Shown here piece after piece: positions 10,235 to 21,468 of a stretch of DNA of 64,000 bases (position 1 is its first letter; each line of letters begins with the position of its first letter). This stretch comes from Typhlomys cinereus (lineage: Eukaryota > Chordata > Mammalia > Rodentia > Platacanthomyidae). Both the position numbers and the translations under genes were made by a program. Below the pieces are notes generated by a model. It was not told the DNA's origin. It did not search any database and worked only from the letters and a program-made list of their open reading frames with translations. Where the stretch lies: positions 1 to 64,000 of the forward strand of contig JALPQD010000930.1 of assembly GCA_023101885.1 (NCBI GenBank). Reading direction: 5' to 3'.

Positions 10235-11866
10235 ATGAGCTGGGCTGTGCACATCTAGGACAGTCAGTGTGGCAACCAGATCTATGCTGAGTTCCAGGAA
10301 GTGATTAGCAATGAACACAGTTTTGACCCCACAGGTGTCCAGCACAGGCAGTTATCTGTAGCTGGCCTGCATCTCTGTGATACAATGCAGCCACAGGTGG
10401 CAAGTGCTAGGAAAAGAATGTGGAGCGCATGAGGCCCATGGATAACAGGAGTTTATTAGAACAGACAGCCTTGTGGCCTCAAGAGCCATGGTTTGGCCTT
10501 AAGATGGGCAAGTATTAATTAGGATAGGAACCAGAGCTTAACATAGAAGAGATAAGAAGACCATGCACAGAATAGTGGGATGATCTACAGAGAGCCCATA
10601 GGGATAAGGGAGCTTCTAACTTTTGTAGCTTTTCTGGAGAGTGGAGGGAAGTTTCACATTTCATAGTATGTGCCAGGAGTCCGGAAGGCACTCACTTGAG
10701 CTGTGGGAAACAAGGCTGGGCTTGCTTGCGGCTGCAAGCTGGGGAAGGGAACAGCCAGAAGCTACAGAGGGCGAGGCCTGGTTTCTATGAGAGGAAGCTA
10801 GAGGAGCTATGAGCTGAAGGCAAGCACGCGGACGTAGAACATAAGGCCCTGGGCTTTGCCCATTCAGGTCTTTTTAATCATGTCTTGAGACCAGACAATT
10901 ATGTTTTCAGTCACTCTGGACCAGGCAAGAGCTAAGCCAAGACCTAGAGCTGCAGCTGTCCAAAAAGCTTTGAGCTGACTCCATTTCTGGGTATGGGCAC
11001 AGATTCTGGAGTGGGTACTCTGTCCTCAGCAAGGTCTAGAAAGATAATGCTGACTGCATCATGAACACTTTCAATGTAGTGCTTTTCTTCCAAGTGCCCG
11101 ATGCTGAGCCCTGCGATGCTACTCTCTCCATCCATCAGCTGAGAGGGAACACTGCTGAGACCCACTGCCTTGACAAACTACTTCGGTACCCATGCGCTGA
11201 CCACACCAACCGAGGGGAACTTAAACCATTTCATTTCAGGCACCACGTGTTTCCACTTTCCTTGCCAGCTCAACGCTGACCTTCACAACCTGGCAGTTAA
11301 TATAGTTCCCTTCCCATGTCTTCACTTCTTCATGCCTGGCTTGCCTCTCTCACCAGCCATGGAAACAGGCAATATTAGACCCTGCCAGTTCCTGAACTCA
11401 CCCAAGCAGGTCTGCTATGGCGAGAACACAATCGTCTGTGGCCTCTGCTGTAACTGGTCCCTCTCTGCAGCTGCTTTCTTCCGCGGACGGACGGACGGCC
11501 ACGAAGGAGATGGATATTCATTGAGGCAGATGTTCCATGTGCAGAATAAGAATAAAAACTGCTTTGCGGAATGGATTCCGACAACTTCAAGACTCTTATG
11601 ACATTGCACCTTGTGGCCTCAAGGCGGTAGTCACCTTCATCCTCCACAGCACCACATCCAGGAGCTCTGAAGTGCTTTTCAAAGCAGTTGACAAGCCTCC
11701 GAACACCTGAAGGTCTTCTTCCTCCACTGGTGCCAGGGGAAGGCATGGAGGAGATGCAGTTCACCAAAGCTAAGAACAACAGAACAACGCAAATGGCCTT
11801 ATCTCTGAGTATCAACAGTACCAGGAGGCCCCCACAGGTGAGGAAGAGTTTCTCTACAAACAGTAG
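10235..11866 (+). pseudogene. Tubb-ps: Beta-tubulin processed pseudogene
   Basis: A dead retrocopy of a beta-tubulin, the GTP-binding subunit that pairs with alpha-tubulin in microtubules. Landmarks occur in family order: start ATG with 'VHI' then 'QCGNQI' (10235-10300), 'EVISNEHSFDPTG', a 'GQ.FRPDN.VF' equivalent near 10880-10910, 'GTDSGVGTL' (G-rich nucleotide loop, damaged) near 11005, 'IMNTF.VV' at 11060, 'DATLSIHQL' equivalents, 'LNADLHNLAVNIVPFP' at 11270, 'FFMPG', 'FRGR', 'VQNKN', 'EWIP', then 'GEGMEEMQFT' and an acidic tail near 11850. Codons run uninterrupted across the usual exon 1/2 boundary, so it derives from spliced RNA. Stops occur at 10256 and 11037, there are many frameshifts, about 60 nt are missing near 10918, and about 400 bp of foreign sequence interrupts it at about 10413-10818. 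The isotype is not resolved. No A tail or TSD could be placed. Confidence 0.93.
10413..10818. mobile_element. Insertion of about 400 bp inside the tubulin pseudogene, family unknown
   Basis: Tubulin homology stops after 'ccacaggtggcaag' near 10408 and resumes near 10820 (the codons before 'GPFGQIFRPDN'). The intervening sequence has no tubulin match and no SINE boxes. It could be an LTR fragment. The boundaries are approximate because the flanking pseudogene is diverged. Confidence 0.5.
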
Positions 11867-11970
11867 GCCTAAGGCAGACTCTCCATCATCCTCAGCTTCT
11901 CAGTTCAGCTTCATTGGCCCCTCTTTTCTGTTTTGTTTTTGCTGCCTCTACTCCATTTCTTTTTCTCTCT

Positions 11971-11990
11971 ATCTTTTTTTTTTTTTTTTT
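11971..11990. repeat. Poly(T) run
   Basis: About 20 T residues follow the tubulin pseudogene. This is the opposite sense to a plus-strand poly(A) tail, so it is not that retrocopy's tail. Confidence 0.85.
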
Positions 11991-11994
11991 AGTG

Positions 11995-12046
11995 GTTAAA
12001 TAGTGTCCGGCATATAGTAGGCACTTAATAAATACATACAAAAGAG
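11995..12046 (+). mobile_element. MIR 3' end fragment
   Basis: 'gtgtccggcatatagtaggcacttaataaat' style sequence matches the 3' portion of MIR SINEs. It supplies the AATAAA seen here, which therefore need not belong to the tubulin retrocopy. Confidence 0.6.
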
Positions 12047-12164
12047 GAAGTTTTAGAAAAAGTAAAGTACAAGAACACTAACCAAAGCAAAGAAACAAGT
12101 TTTGGTCAAGGAATATTTGAAGAAGCATTAAAAATACCGAGAGAGACACTTCAGGACAAAGGGC

Positions 12165-14060
12165 AAATGCACCTGAAAGATATCATCATCTTAAGTTTAT
12201 ATCTGCCACTATTATTAGTTTCAAAATGTACAAAGCAAAATTTGATGGAGATTAAAGAAGGAACAGACAAAGGCGCCGTCATAGGAAGGGACTTTGACTC
12301 ATCATTATTATCAGGTGGCACCAAGAATGCCAACAAGGTTATAGAAGATTTAAATAATAAAACTGACCTACTTGAGACAATTTATATTTATAGTACAATT
12401 CACCACAATGTCAAAATACTAATTTTTCCAAGTGCAAATGGAACATTTGCCAAAATTGTCCATATGCTGGGTCATAAAGCAAGCTTCAATAAATTTCAAA
12501 GATTCAGTCATTCAGAATATGCTCTTTGAATATATGGTAGAATTAAGTTATAAATGAATTAACATTAAAATCCCCAACTTTTTAAAATTAACATACTTGT
12601 AAGTCACCCACAGAAATGAGAAAATGTGTACTGAATGTAAAAGAAGTTATAGTTCATGAAACTTGTGTGACACTTCTAAAATACTTAAAGGCACATATGT
12701 AGTAGGAAGGAAAGTAGAAAAGTAGAAAAGAAATAATTTTGTCTTCTATTTCAAGAAACTGGGAAAAAACAGCAGTAGAAATAAGGCAGAGGAAAGAAAA
12801 ATAAAGATAACAGAAACAATAAAAGAAAATGGAAACAAAATGAAAATCTACAAAGTGAAATTTTCTTTCTTTGAAAAGACTTAAAATCAACAAACTACTA
12901 GCATGACTATGAAAAAGAAGTCAAAGGTAATTAATATTAGTCATGCAAAACAGATTTCTAAAGATCATATAGCTATTAAAGAAATAAACCCAGGAAATTA
13001 TAGACAGCTTTATGCAAGGAATTTGATGACTTAGAGGAAACTCATAAATTTCTTTGAGGAGGCACTATCAACAACTAGTTTTGTATTATGATCATTATTG
13101 TTATACCAAGGAATTGAATCCACTATTTGAAACTTTTCTCCAGAGAAAAGCTTAGGATTGTGTCAGTCATTGCTGTGTAATTCCAGACATGAGGGCGATG
13201 TCATATTAACTTCACACTGTAGAAAATGTTCCAGAAAAAGAGGGAACACTTCCCAGTTTGTCTCAGGGAGTCAGTATAAATCTGTCACTAAAACCTCAAA
13301 AGGCATTTATAAGGATAAAAATTATAAGCTAATTTCTTTCATTAAGTTAGAAGCAAAAATCCACCAAAAGAAAGTCAAGCAGTAATACACAGACAAGGAT
13401 AATGCAATAGAACAAAGTAGCATTTCATGTAAGACTAAAGTGTTTTTTAAAGAAAAAAGAGCTGGCAGTCCAATAGAAAGTAGATAAAAATTTTGTAAAG
13501 ATACTTCATAAAGGTAGATATCTAAGTTTCCACAAATCAATGGAAAGATATTTAACTTCATCAAACTATAAGAAATGAAAGTTAAACTCATATAATATTT
13601 ATTATGCATACACGTGAAATATGGAACAACTAAATGTGAGTATAAGTTGTTTATAAGTATTAATATCTTGGAGAATCATTTGAAAATATCTATTAAAAAT
13701 GATCCAGTGATTCCATTCCATTTTATATGTAGCAGAAATCCATTTATATTCTCACCAAAAAATGTACAGGATCATTCTTCATAGAACATAATTCATAATA
13801 GGGCCAAACTTGACATAAATTAAATGTCCATCAAAAGCGGGTTGGGTAAATAAACTGTGCTACATTTGTAAAAGGGAATATCATATAGCAATAAAAATGA
13901 ACACATTCCTGTCACACACAACATGAATGAATTTCACAAGCATAAGGTTTCAAGCAGACATGGAAAGAGCACCTAGTATATGAATTCACTTATATAAATT
14001 TCAAATTCAAGTAAAACTATTTTGTGGTGTTACATAAGATAATGAGAGTGGTGTTCCTTG
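12165..14060 (+). mobile_element. Old L1 LINE fragment (ORF2 to 3'UTR)
   Basis: A 5'-truncated, decayed L1. A 120-codon frame at 12167-12529 reads as the C-terminal half of the ORF2 endonuclease: 'GRDFDSSL' stands for the usual GDFN, and 'GTFAKIVHMLGHKASFNKF' corresponds to the conserved catalytic histidine motif, with its usual Asp changed to Val. Reverse-transcriptase N-terminal text follows ('NYRQLYARN', 'EETHKFL' near 12990-13050), and L1 3'-end text appears at 13800-14010 ('taaatgtccatcaaaagcgggttggg'). Multiple stops and indels make it inactive. It abuts the tubulin pseudogene region. Confidence 0.8.
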
Positions 14061-14179
14061 ACTGAGTAGTGCTAATTTTCCTTTTCCTTTTCCTTTGTGT
14101 GTGCTTGCATATCTGTACTTGTACATAGACACACACATACACACGCACATGCACACACTGAACAGAGGTTGATATTAGA

Positions 14180-14405
14180 TAGATGTCTTTTATTTTGTTT
14201 TGCAGTAGGTTCTCTTATTGATGCAGTTCACTAGTTCATTAGATTGGCTGGCCAATGAATTCCAGGGATATGCCTGCCCTCATTCCACCCCAGAGCTACA
14301 GCTATAGATGTAGGCCATTGCACTGGCTTCTTATGTGGGCTGGTCCGTATGCTTGGGCAGTAAGCACATTCCCCACTGAGCTACCTGATCTGCTTCTGTT
14401 CTCTG
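14180..14405 (-). mobile_element. Rodent SINE-like repeat (same family as 6860-7230)
   Basis: Shares 'gattggctggccaatgaattccaggga', 'gtaggccattgcactggc' and 'agtaagcacattccccactgagctacc' style text with the families at 6.9 and 58.9 kb. The last part is a reverse-complement tRNA-like head. Confidence 0.5.
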
Positions 14406-14661
14406 TCTTCTTCTTATCTCTGAATAAGTGGGTGTGTTCACGCTGCACACTTGAGATTTTGCACTCTTTTCTGTATATCACTCTTTGACACAGTTTATTT
14501 AAAAGTCTATATTGAATCTCTAAGTTAAATTATTGAATGTATTTCAACTCCATTGATTTAAGAGAATTTGCCAATAAGAACATGGGAAGGTGGGTGGCAA
14601 AAGTTGTTCCTTTGTCCAGGCATCCTGGGCATGCACAAGTACAAGGAAGAGATAATAAGTT

Positions 14662-15658
14662 AAGAGTAGATTCCAGTAAGGAAAATGTGGTACATTTATA
14701 CAATGGAATACTACTCAGCCATCAAAAATGATGAATTAATACAATTTGCTGGGAAATGGATGGAATTAGAAACAATTATATTGAGTGAAATATCCCAGAC
14801 ACAGAAAATTAAGCACTGTATGTACTCCCTAATAGGTGGATCCTAGTACCAAACCCACTTAGAGAGACTCAAAGACAAATCTCTGTAATTCCTACAGTAA
14901 TTGTAAAGATTATAAACAGGAGGGATGGGGAAGGAGGGCCTCACCAGAAACAGAGGGGACCATGTTACAGCAAAGAAAATAGGCCACCATCAAGGACTGC
15001 AAGTAAGTAATGAGCCATCCAATACCCATCAGGATGGAACCAAGGGCATTGCAGGAACAGCAAAACTGAAAAAAAAATCATCAACAAACCATAATTCAGA
15101 ACATCAGAGACTCTATATCAACCACCTGGAATCAGGCCTGCCTCATTTCTCCCCATCCTCAAGCTCAGGGAAATTTGCAGAAGAGGGGGCGGTAAGATTG
15201 TAAGAGCACAAGGATGGGAGGAGTCATGATATGCAAGATACTCCACACAAGTTAGGGCCGAAGCAATTGTAACAGGACTCTGCATGATCTGCGTAATGAC
15301 CAACATATCATTGACCCCTCAAATTTTAGCATGGACTAAAGGCATTAGGATCCTTAGAAGCAAGGGATTAACAGTCACAATAGTGTTCTATACTTAGGGG
15401 GAACACAAGAAAGAGTTCTAGGAATTGCCACTGAGTCCTTACACCTCATCAGAGAGGAGGACCCAGAGGAAAGTTTGATACACTCATTAAAAGATGCTTC
15501 AGAGATGGGGGAGGGGGCACTGGGGGAAAGGGAGGGAGGGGGGAAAGGAAGGGACAAAGCAGGGAGGGAACAGGGAGCTCTAGGGAGGGGTGGAAGGAGG
15601 GAGGGGACAGGGGTTCCTATTATATTTGTATGAGCAGAAAAAAAAGAGTAGATTCCAG
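14662..15658 (+). mobile_element. 5'-truncated L1 insertion with exact 15-bp TSDs
   Basis: The insert (14677-15643) holds the very end of ORF2 ('ggaatactactcagccatca' near 14705) and the complete lineage-specific 3'UTR, including a G-rich polypurine tract at 15504-15612, ending in a short A-rich tail. It is bounded by identical 15-bp copies of 'aagagtagattccag' at 14662-14676 and 15644-15658. The same 3'UTR occurs at 34563-35086 (reverse) and 41165-41810. The clean TSD shows a comparatively recent insertion by target-primed reverse transcription. Confidence 0.95.
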
Positions 15659-16054
15659 ATAAGTAGAAGATTGCTGTTCTTCGGAAGAATTTCTGGGTAA
15701 AGGTAAGGCCTGGAAGCAGTGGTCAACAATGCATACCATTCATTTTTAATGGAGCTTGATGACTGTCAGATAGAGATGGCCCCAGGGATGGGGAATGGGG
15801 ACATTTTTTTCAAAACAGTAGTGAAATTCACCCACCATGTAGGAGAGAGGCAGATAACCTCAATTTAGATCCTGAAATCAATTCATCCACCTTACATTAG
15901 ATTGTATCCTCCCAAGGAGACAGAGAGCTACTTCACTTGCTCTGTTATTTTCAGCTTTCCAAGTTGTCATGGCTGAAAATATTAATAAGACTCCAAAGAA
16001 AAATCCAGATTAAATTCTGAAAAGTAACAGAAGCATTTAAAGTCATATAAAATT
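15659..16054. other. Unassigned stretch
   Basis: No gene, repeat family or regulatory site recognised between the L1 insertion and the next SINE. Confidence 0.5.
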
Positions 16055-16245
16055 GTTGGGGACCAGCAAGATGGCTCACCCAGAAAGGCTTCTTGATGTG
16101 CAGACTTCATGACCTGAATTCAACCCCTAGAGCCTGCATATTGAAAGGGAAGAATCAACTTTCAAAAGTTGTCCTCTGACCTTCACATACACACCACACT
16201 TACACACTCCCCCAATAAATAAATAAAAATGGAAAAGAAAGAATA
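16055..16245 (+). mobile_element. Degenerate B2/B3-like tRNA-derived SINE
   Basis: 'gaccagcaagatggctcacccagaaagg' carries the A-box region, followed by 'catgacctgaattcaaccc' (B box) and 'aagttgtcctctgaccttcac', ending in an AATAAATAAATAAA tail. This is the rodent B2/B3 layout. Confidence 0.75.
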
Positions 16246-16962
16246 TTTTTTACCATTAACATATCTTTTCTTAATTGATTTTTGATTGCTTTGTGGATAT
16301 GTGTGATTTTTAGGGATGCGTATATGTATAGGCAGGTGTGTGTGTTAAAAATGCTTCATAATAATTTTCTATTCCTTTTATTTGGTCATAGTTATCAATA
16401 TATGTCAGGCATGGAATTGAAATTTCTTTGATTTCTTGGTCAATTCAAATTTTGTTTCTATTCACATATGCACCTTGAATATCATTATTAACTTCCTATG
16501 CAAAAAAAGAATGAATGAATAAACTTGTTTTCTTATAGCACACAAGTTAAGCTTACCTAAGTCTAATACTTATGCTTACATATAGTGAATAGATACTTAT
16601 GTGATCTGAATCAATACATTAGAAGAATCAACTTAAAAATACAGCCAAAGACTAGAGGCAATTCCATTCTAAATGCTTATGGCTTTGTGTGAGAAGAGTT
16701 TTAGTATTCAGGAATCCTCAGCAACCATAAGAGTTTTTAAAAATTATCTTCCATTATATTAATAAAGGAAGGAAGATGGTATGATAACACATACACTAAT
16801 GTAACAGTTCGAGGTCTTGTGTAAGAAAAGCAGTAAATTGTAGCTCAACAGTATAAAACTGAAGATTTTTCCAGAAAGGTCCTCTGTGGTAGCTGGACAT
16901 TATTTTCAGGAGCACTTTGTATCTTACCAGTGCCTCTTTACAGATCCTTGATTTTCTTTAAG
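16246..16962. other. Unassigned AT-rich stretch
   Basis: No gene or repeat family recognised. It leads into a pyrimidine tract before the exon candidate at 16963. Confidence 0.4.
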
Positions 16963-17062
16963 ATAAAGGTGATGGATGCAATCTCCATGCCTATGCTCCA
17001 TGATGAGAGACCCATCTACCCAGCCCTCAGGTCTCCTGTGCAGGACCCTGAGTGGTACATAG
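16963..17062 (+). other. Candidate 100-bp exon, identity unknown
   Basis: Bounded by a pyrimidine-rich acceptor ('gattttctttaag') and a consensus donor ('ATAG|gtaagg'). One frame is open throughout, contains Met codons and ends in 'VQDPEWYIG' with phase 1. The 'EWYxG' string is how several SH2 domains begin, and SH2 genes often splice at that point, but no other SH2 exon was found in the window and the upstream residues match nothing I recognise. It could equally be a chance open stretch or a noncoding-RNA exon. Confidence 0.2.
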
Positions 17063-17324
17063 GTAAGGCTAGAAAAGACCTCCTGCCAGGGCTCCCAGTA
17101 CCTCCTTCACCCATGCTGGTTTTATCTCCTGGGGTTGCTGGAGAGACACACACTGCCAACAGAATGCTGAGACTTGTTTGAGTACATTTGGAGTTTATTT
17201 CAGAAGCTCTGCGCGTGACGTCTGGACATCCGCATTCTTTGCTTTTCACTTAGTTTCTGTCAGTTGCACTGATGCTCAGTGAAGTTTGAGGTGCTCTCAT
17301 AGGGGCCATCTGTCTCGTCAGTCT

Positions 17325-17452
17325 GCTCATTGGAGATGAGGAAGCTTAAGCTCAGAGAAAAGAAATCTCATCCAGTTGCTGAGGATTCCTGACAGACAGA
17401 GGATTCAAAACTTCCACTCTCAGGCTAAGCTCTTTCTCTGCAGCCTTGTTGC
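17325..17452 (-). mobile_element. MIR SINE, reverse orientation
   Basis: 'gagatgaggaagcttaagctcagagaa' through 'acagaggattcaaaac' and 'caggctaagctctttc' follows the reverse complement of MIR, an ancient mammalian tRNA-derived SINE. Confidence 0.7.
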
Positions 17453-17639
17453 CTTTGAAGGAATTTGTTTTCTGTCCAGTGAGTGATCTAAACTCTTAAG
17501 AACCAATGTAGAACTCTCGGGTTGTGACTCCACTCAACTACACATTTCTTTAAACTTATAAGCTCAACACTCTGACTTTTAAAAATACTGTTAAAAGAAA
17601 GTCCAAAGAATACAGAGAGCTAAAACTAGTTCCCTCCTT

Positions 17640-18225
17640 CCAACTCTTTGGAAAGTAAAAAGGCTAGAGTTGTCACATGACCCAGCTGTATTTCACATAT
17701 TCTCAGAGGAGTCTAGCCTCCTACAGAGATGCTTGTACATCCAGGATTACTGCAATAACTACAAAATAGAACCTAGATGGCAATCAACAGATGAATAAAT
17801 AATGAAAATGTGATACATATACACAATGGAACTTTATTCTGTCATAAAGACAACTGAAAATTTCAGAAAAATGGGTAAATCTGGAAATTATGATATTAAA
17901 CAAGGTAGTAGAGACTACGAGAACACATTCATTATTCTCTCTCATTTGTGAACTCTGGCTTTATATATATGTATATATATGTGTGTGTGTATATATATAT
18001 GTATATATATGTGAGTAGTCATAAAATGAAAAGAAACTATGAAAGGGAATGGAGGTGTTGAGGGAAGTGGTGGCAATGAGGGAGCAGGTGAGGTGGGAAG
18101 TTGCAGGTGGGAGGAGAACTGAGGAGGAAGAAATGGAAGGTGGGGAGTCAGCAAGTGCAAATTATGTTTGGAAGACGTCATAATGAAACCCAGTACTTTG
18201 TATACTAATATAAAAAAGTAATAAA
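17640..18225 (+). mobile_element. L1 3' end fragment
   Basis: 'cacatgacccagctgtatttc', 'cctagatggcaatcaacagatg' and 'atacatatacacaatggaac' mark the L1 ORF2 3' end and junction. A purine-rich 3'UTR (18040-18140) and an A-rich end follow. A TA/TG microsatellite is embedded at 17961-18013. This lineage differs from the young L1 at 14.7 kb. Confidence 0.75.
17961..18013. repeat. (TA)n/(TG)n microsatellite
   Basis: Alternating TATATG, TG and TA units of about 53 bp inside the L1 3' end. Confidence 0.9.
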
Positions 18226-19527
18226 GAAAGTAGTAAGGCTGAGAGATGATGGAATTCTCCTTTTACCACTCACAAAAGTTTGGTTGACACATAAATAGTT
18301 ATACCCAGTAAAAAGATAAATTCAAAGAAACAGCATATTAACTCATAGGGAAGTAATTAGTTTTGATATGATTCAGCAATTCTATCCTAACCTCCCTGAA
18401 TTAAACTTTGTTTTTCTATATTTGCACATGTTGAGCCATTTCTTTTTCAAACCTAAAGATTTTAAGCCTAGGGGGACCCATCATGCAGCTCTGGGTCATC
18501 TGTGCTGGGCTGAGTCTTTTTGGTGATGCTACTGCTTTGGAGTCACTCGGGCTCCTAGCAACATGCTTGAGGAAGCATTGCGGAGAACAGTGAGAATGAT
18601 TTAAAGGCTCTTGGTTTTTATTCTTGCATCACCCAAAGAGAAAATACTCAACTTCTGACCCTACGTTGTCTTATGAAAAGCCTCCATGTTCATGGACCGC
18701 CATGAGCACACCAGTAAGAACTGGACCAGGTGCTTCTTCTCACCACATGGTAAGTCACACAACTGTTGTTCTATATGTGGCTCTTTTTCCTCTCTCCCTC
18801 TCTAATTCACCCATCTACTTATTCACACAAGTACTGAGCTCCTGTGACATGCAGAACTGTGTTCCATATGTGCTTGGAGGAAAAAAATGTAAACAAGCAA
18901 CCATAATATAATTCATCCTGTAACCTTAGGCAAGACATTTACCTTGTTAAGCCTCAGATTCCTCATACATTTAATGACTTAACTAGAGGTCATTTTTATC
19001 TGGGTTTATTTCATCCAGTGACTCTGTCATTAATTTTCTGAAAACATCCTTCTGCCAAAAACTTATGATTTCTGGAGAAATCCCCCATACTGTAAAATAC
19101 AAGTGCTCTTAGGATTAGAGGTGGATGAAGGGAGAGGAAGAAGAGAAAGGGAGTCTCAAAGGTAAGTCTCATTTGAGTAGGGGTGGGGTGGGAGCACAGA
19201 ATTAGGAGAGCCCACCCGATGCTGGGACCTCCCTGGTGAAACCTCACACCCTCCCGGTCCAGTGCCTTCCAGGTCAAACTGTATTTCAGTCTGCATGATT
19301 AGAGGACATGGGAGTCGGTGAGAACAGAGAGTGGAAAGGAACTGAGGTGGGAATGCCCCCAAAAGGCAATTGAGGAGCAGGGAGAAAGACAGGGAAGAGA
19401 GAAAAGGAGGAGAGAAGAGGAAGAAACTTGCGAAATACAGATAACTATCAGCCCAGTATATCAGGGGTCAATTTGGTCTACTGGCTCAATAACAAGAAAA
19501 AAAAAAGGACTATAACTTAAAGATCTT
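18226..19527. other. Unassigned stretch upstream of the APLNR retrocopy
   Basis: Holds a MIR fragment (18915-18990), a purine-rich stretch (19310-19430) and otherwise no recognised gene. Short frames on both strands show no protein features. Confidence 0.45.
18915..18990 (+). mobile_element. MIR SINE fragment
   Basis: 'aaccttaggcaagacatttac' followed by 'agcctcagattcctcat' is the conserved MIR core. Confidence 0.65.
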
Positions 19528-19849
19528 AAGACTCACAAGTAAGGGAGGGGTTGGCTTGGAAATGGGAGTGGCAGCTGAGGAGGAAATGCAGATTTAAAAG
19601 GGTGTGAGGATGCTTCTCAGCTGAGTCTGGAGCAAGACTGGAGACAGTGAAGGGAAGCCTGCGGGTGAGAGACGCCCTCCCCAGCCGCTGAAGGTCCAGA
19701 GGCAGCGGCTTCTGCATCTCTGGAACCGTTCCGAGCTCTCTAAGATCTCACTCTTTGAGACTCCAGCCTAGCTGAGAGTGTCTGCGAGTTAGTGAGATAG
19801 CCACAAAGTTGGTACCCCAGGGCCTCCTCTGCCCACTTTCTGATAGCAG

Positions 19850-20949
19850 ATGAGGACTTCCACTACTCATATACGATGACAACTACCATGGGGCTTTCAC
19901 AGTCAGGGTATGCACAGGAATACTGGCAGCCGACCCAGGTCCTGATGTCTGTTAGCTATATGTTGATCTTTCTCCTGGGCACCCCGGCAATGGTCTGGGG
20001 CTCTGGAGCGTGTTCCGGAGCAGCCGGGGGAAGAGGTCTCCGGCTCACATCTGCATTACCAGCCTGGCAGTGGCTGATCTGACTTTCATGGTGACCCTGC
20101 CGCTGTGGGCCGTCTATATCTACTGAGGTTTGGACTGGCCCTTTGGGAACCTTCTCCTGCAAGCTTAGCAGCCATCTCATCTTCGTCAACATGTACGTCC
20201 AGCGTCCTTTGCCTGACCGGCCCCAGTTTTGTGAGGCCAGTGGTCAAGGCGCTCGGCTGTGGCTGTGCATCAGTGGAATTGTGGCGGTAGTTGTCTTGGA
20301 GGTCCTGGTGCTACTTCTGTCTGTACCCGTCATGGTGCACCGACGCTGCCACAGTACAGTGCTACATGAACTACTCTGTGGTGGCCACCTGGAGCTCAGA
20401 GTGGGCCTGGGATGTGGGCGTCCAGGTGTCGACCACAGTCGTGAGCTTCGTAGTGCCCTTCATCGTCATGCTACTTCTTCATTGCCCAAACCATTGCCCA
20501 CCATTTCCACAAGGAGAGGTTCGAGGGGATGTGGAAGTGGCGACGCTCGCTCAGCATCATCGTGGCCTTGGTGGTGACCTTCACCCGGTGCTGGATGCCT
20601 TACCACCTGGTGAAGATGCTCTGCCTGCTGCATGTCTGACTGCACTGGTCCTATCGCTTTAGTGCCTTCCTCATCAACAGCTTGCCCTACTGCTGCATAG
20701 CCTGTGTCGACAGCTGTATCAAACCCTATCTCTATGCCTTCTGCAACTTGCTTCTGCAAGACTTGCATCTCCACGCTCTGCTGTGGCCAGACCTGGCTTG
20801 GAAGCACCTTCTAAAGCAGCGGTGCCGGAGTATCAGCTAGAGAAGACTCTTCGGGGCACAATCAGGGGTCTTCCCCAACATGGGAAAGGGAGGAGAGTAG
20901 ATGCAGGAGAAATTCAACGCTGCAGCCAAGAGAGTCTTGCGGTTGACTC
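19850..20949 (+). pseudogene. Aplnr-ps: Apelin receptor (APLNR/APJ) processed pseudogene
   Basis: A dead copy of the class A GPCR for apelin and Elabela/Toddler, normally a plasma-membrane receptor of endothelium and heart of about 377-380 residues. Matches run in order: N-terminal 'NY.GA' region, TM1 'YMLIFLLGT', TM2 '[16 protein letters not shown]', 'DWPFG', TM3 'KLSSHLIFVNMY', the second extracellular loop '[21 protein letters not shown]', TM5 '[12 protein letters not shown]', TM6 '[11 protein letters not shown]' and the C-tail 'NMGKG', 'SQESLAVD'. Lesions: TGA at 20124-20126 after the TM2 region (CGG in the parent), an inserted base near 20190, about 18 nt lost near 20226-20232 that removes the DRY motif, and further frameshifts. 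The start was chosen by homology. It cannot make a working receptor. Confidence 0.95.
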
Positions 20950-21129
20950 CAATCTCTACCCTGAGCTCTGAGAATTAGTTACTCAGTAGCACCTTCTCCC
21001 CCATATCTCACTCCTTGCCCTGCTCCTGGCCTTTCAGCTCCAGCTTGGTTTTCTTCTCCCTCCTTATTCCTTCTCAGAGGTTTGTCCTTTAGTGGAAAGA
21101 GATGCAGCCCCCAAGTCAAACAAACATCT

Positions 21130-21225
21130 GCTCAACCACTCAGTATCTCCGAGACTGACCTTGCACAAGTCTGTTCACCTCCCTGAGCCTCTGTTTCCTC
21201 ATTTGCATTTAATGGTGGAAAGTCA
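21130..21225 (+). mobile_element. MIR SINE fragment within the retrocopied 3'UTR
   Basis: 'gactgaccttgcacaagtctg' then 'ctgagcctctgtttcctcat' is the MIR core. As an ancient repeat it was probably already present in the parental 3'UTR. Confidence 0.7.
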
Positions 21226-21468
21226 TATGGGCATGCCATGTGAAACTCCAAGTTAATAAAAATCTGTTTCTCTCTCCCCTTTCCCTAGACCTCTATTTCT
21301 CCCTTCTCTCCTTTTCCTTTTAGCTTTCCCTCTGTCTCTGAAGATTTTAGTGTTGATTCCTCACCTTCTAGCTCCAAATCTTTCTCCTTTAGTGGGTCCT
21401 TCTCCTGCAGTCCCTCCTTCACCTGGTTACTGAGAGCTAGCTAGGAAGTGGTTGGGACTGGAATTAGC

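Noticed and set aside
11375..11815. 146-codon reverse-strand open frame
   Set aside because: It is the antisense shadow of the beta-tubulin pseudogene, whose forward-strand homology explains the sequence.
12020..12032. AATAAA as the polyadenylation signal of the tubulin retrocopy
   Set aside because: The motif sits in a MIR 3' end ('gcacttaataaat'), and no A tail follows.
20143..20662. Overlapping 144- and 123-codon frames as possible short receptor proteins
   Set aside because: They are frame fragments of the APLNR pseudogene; no functional protein is plausible with the missing helices and stops.
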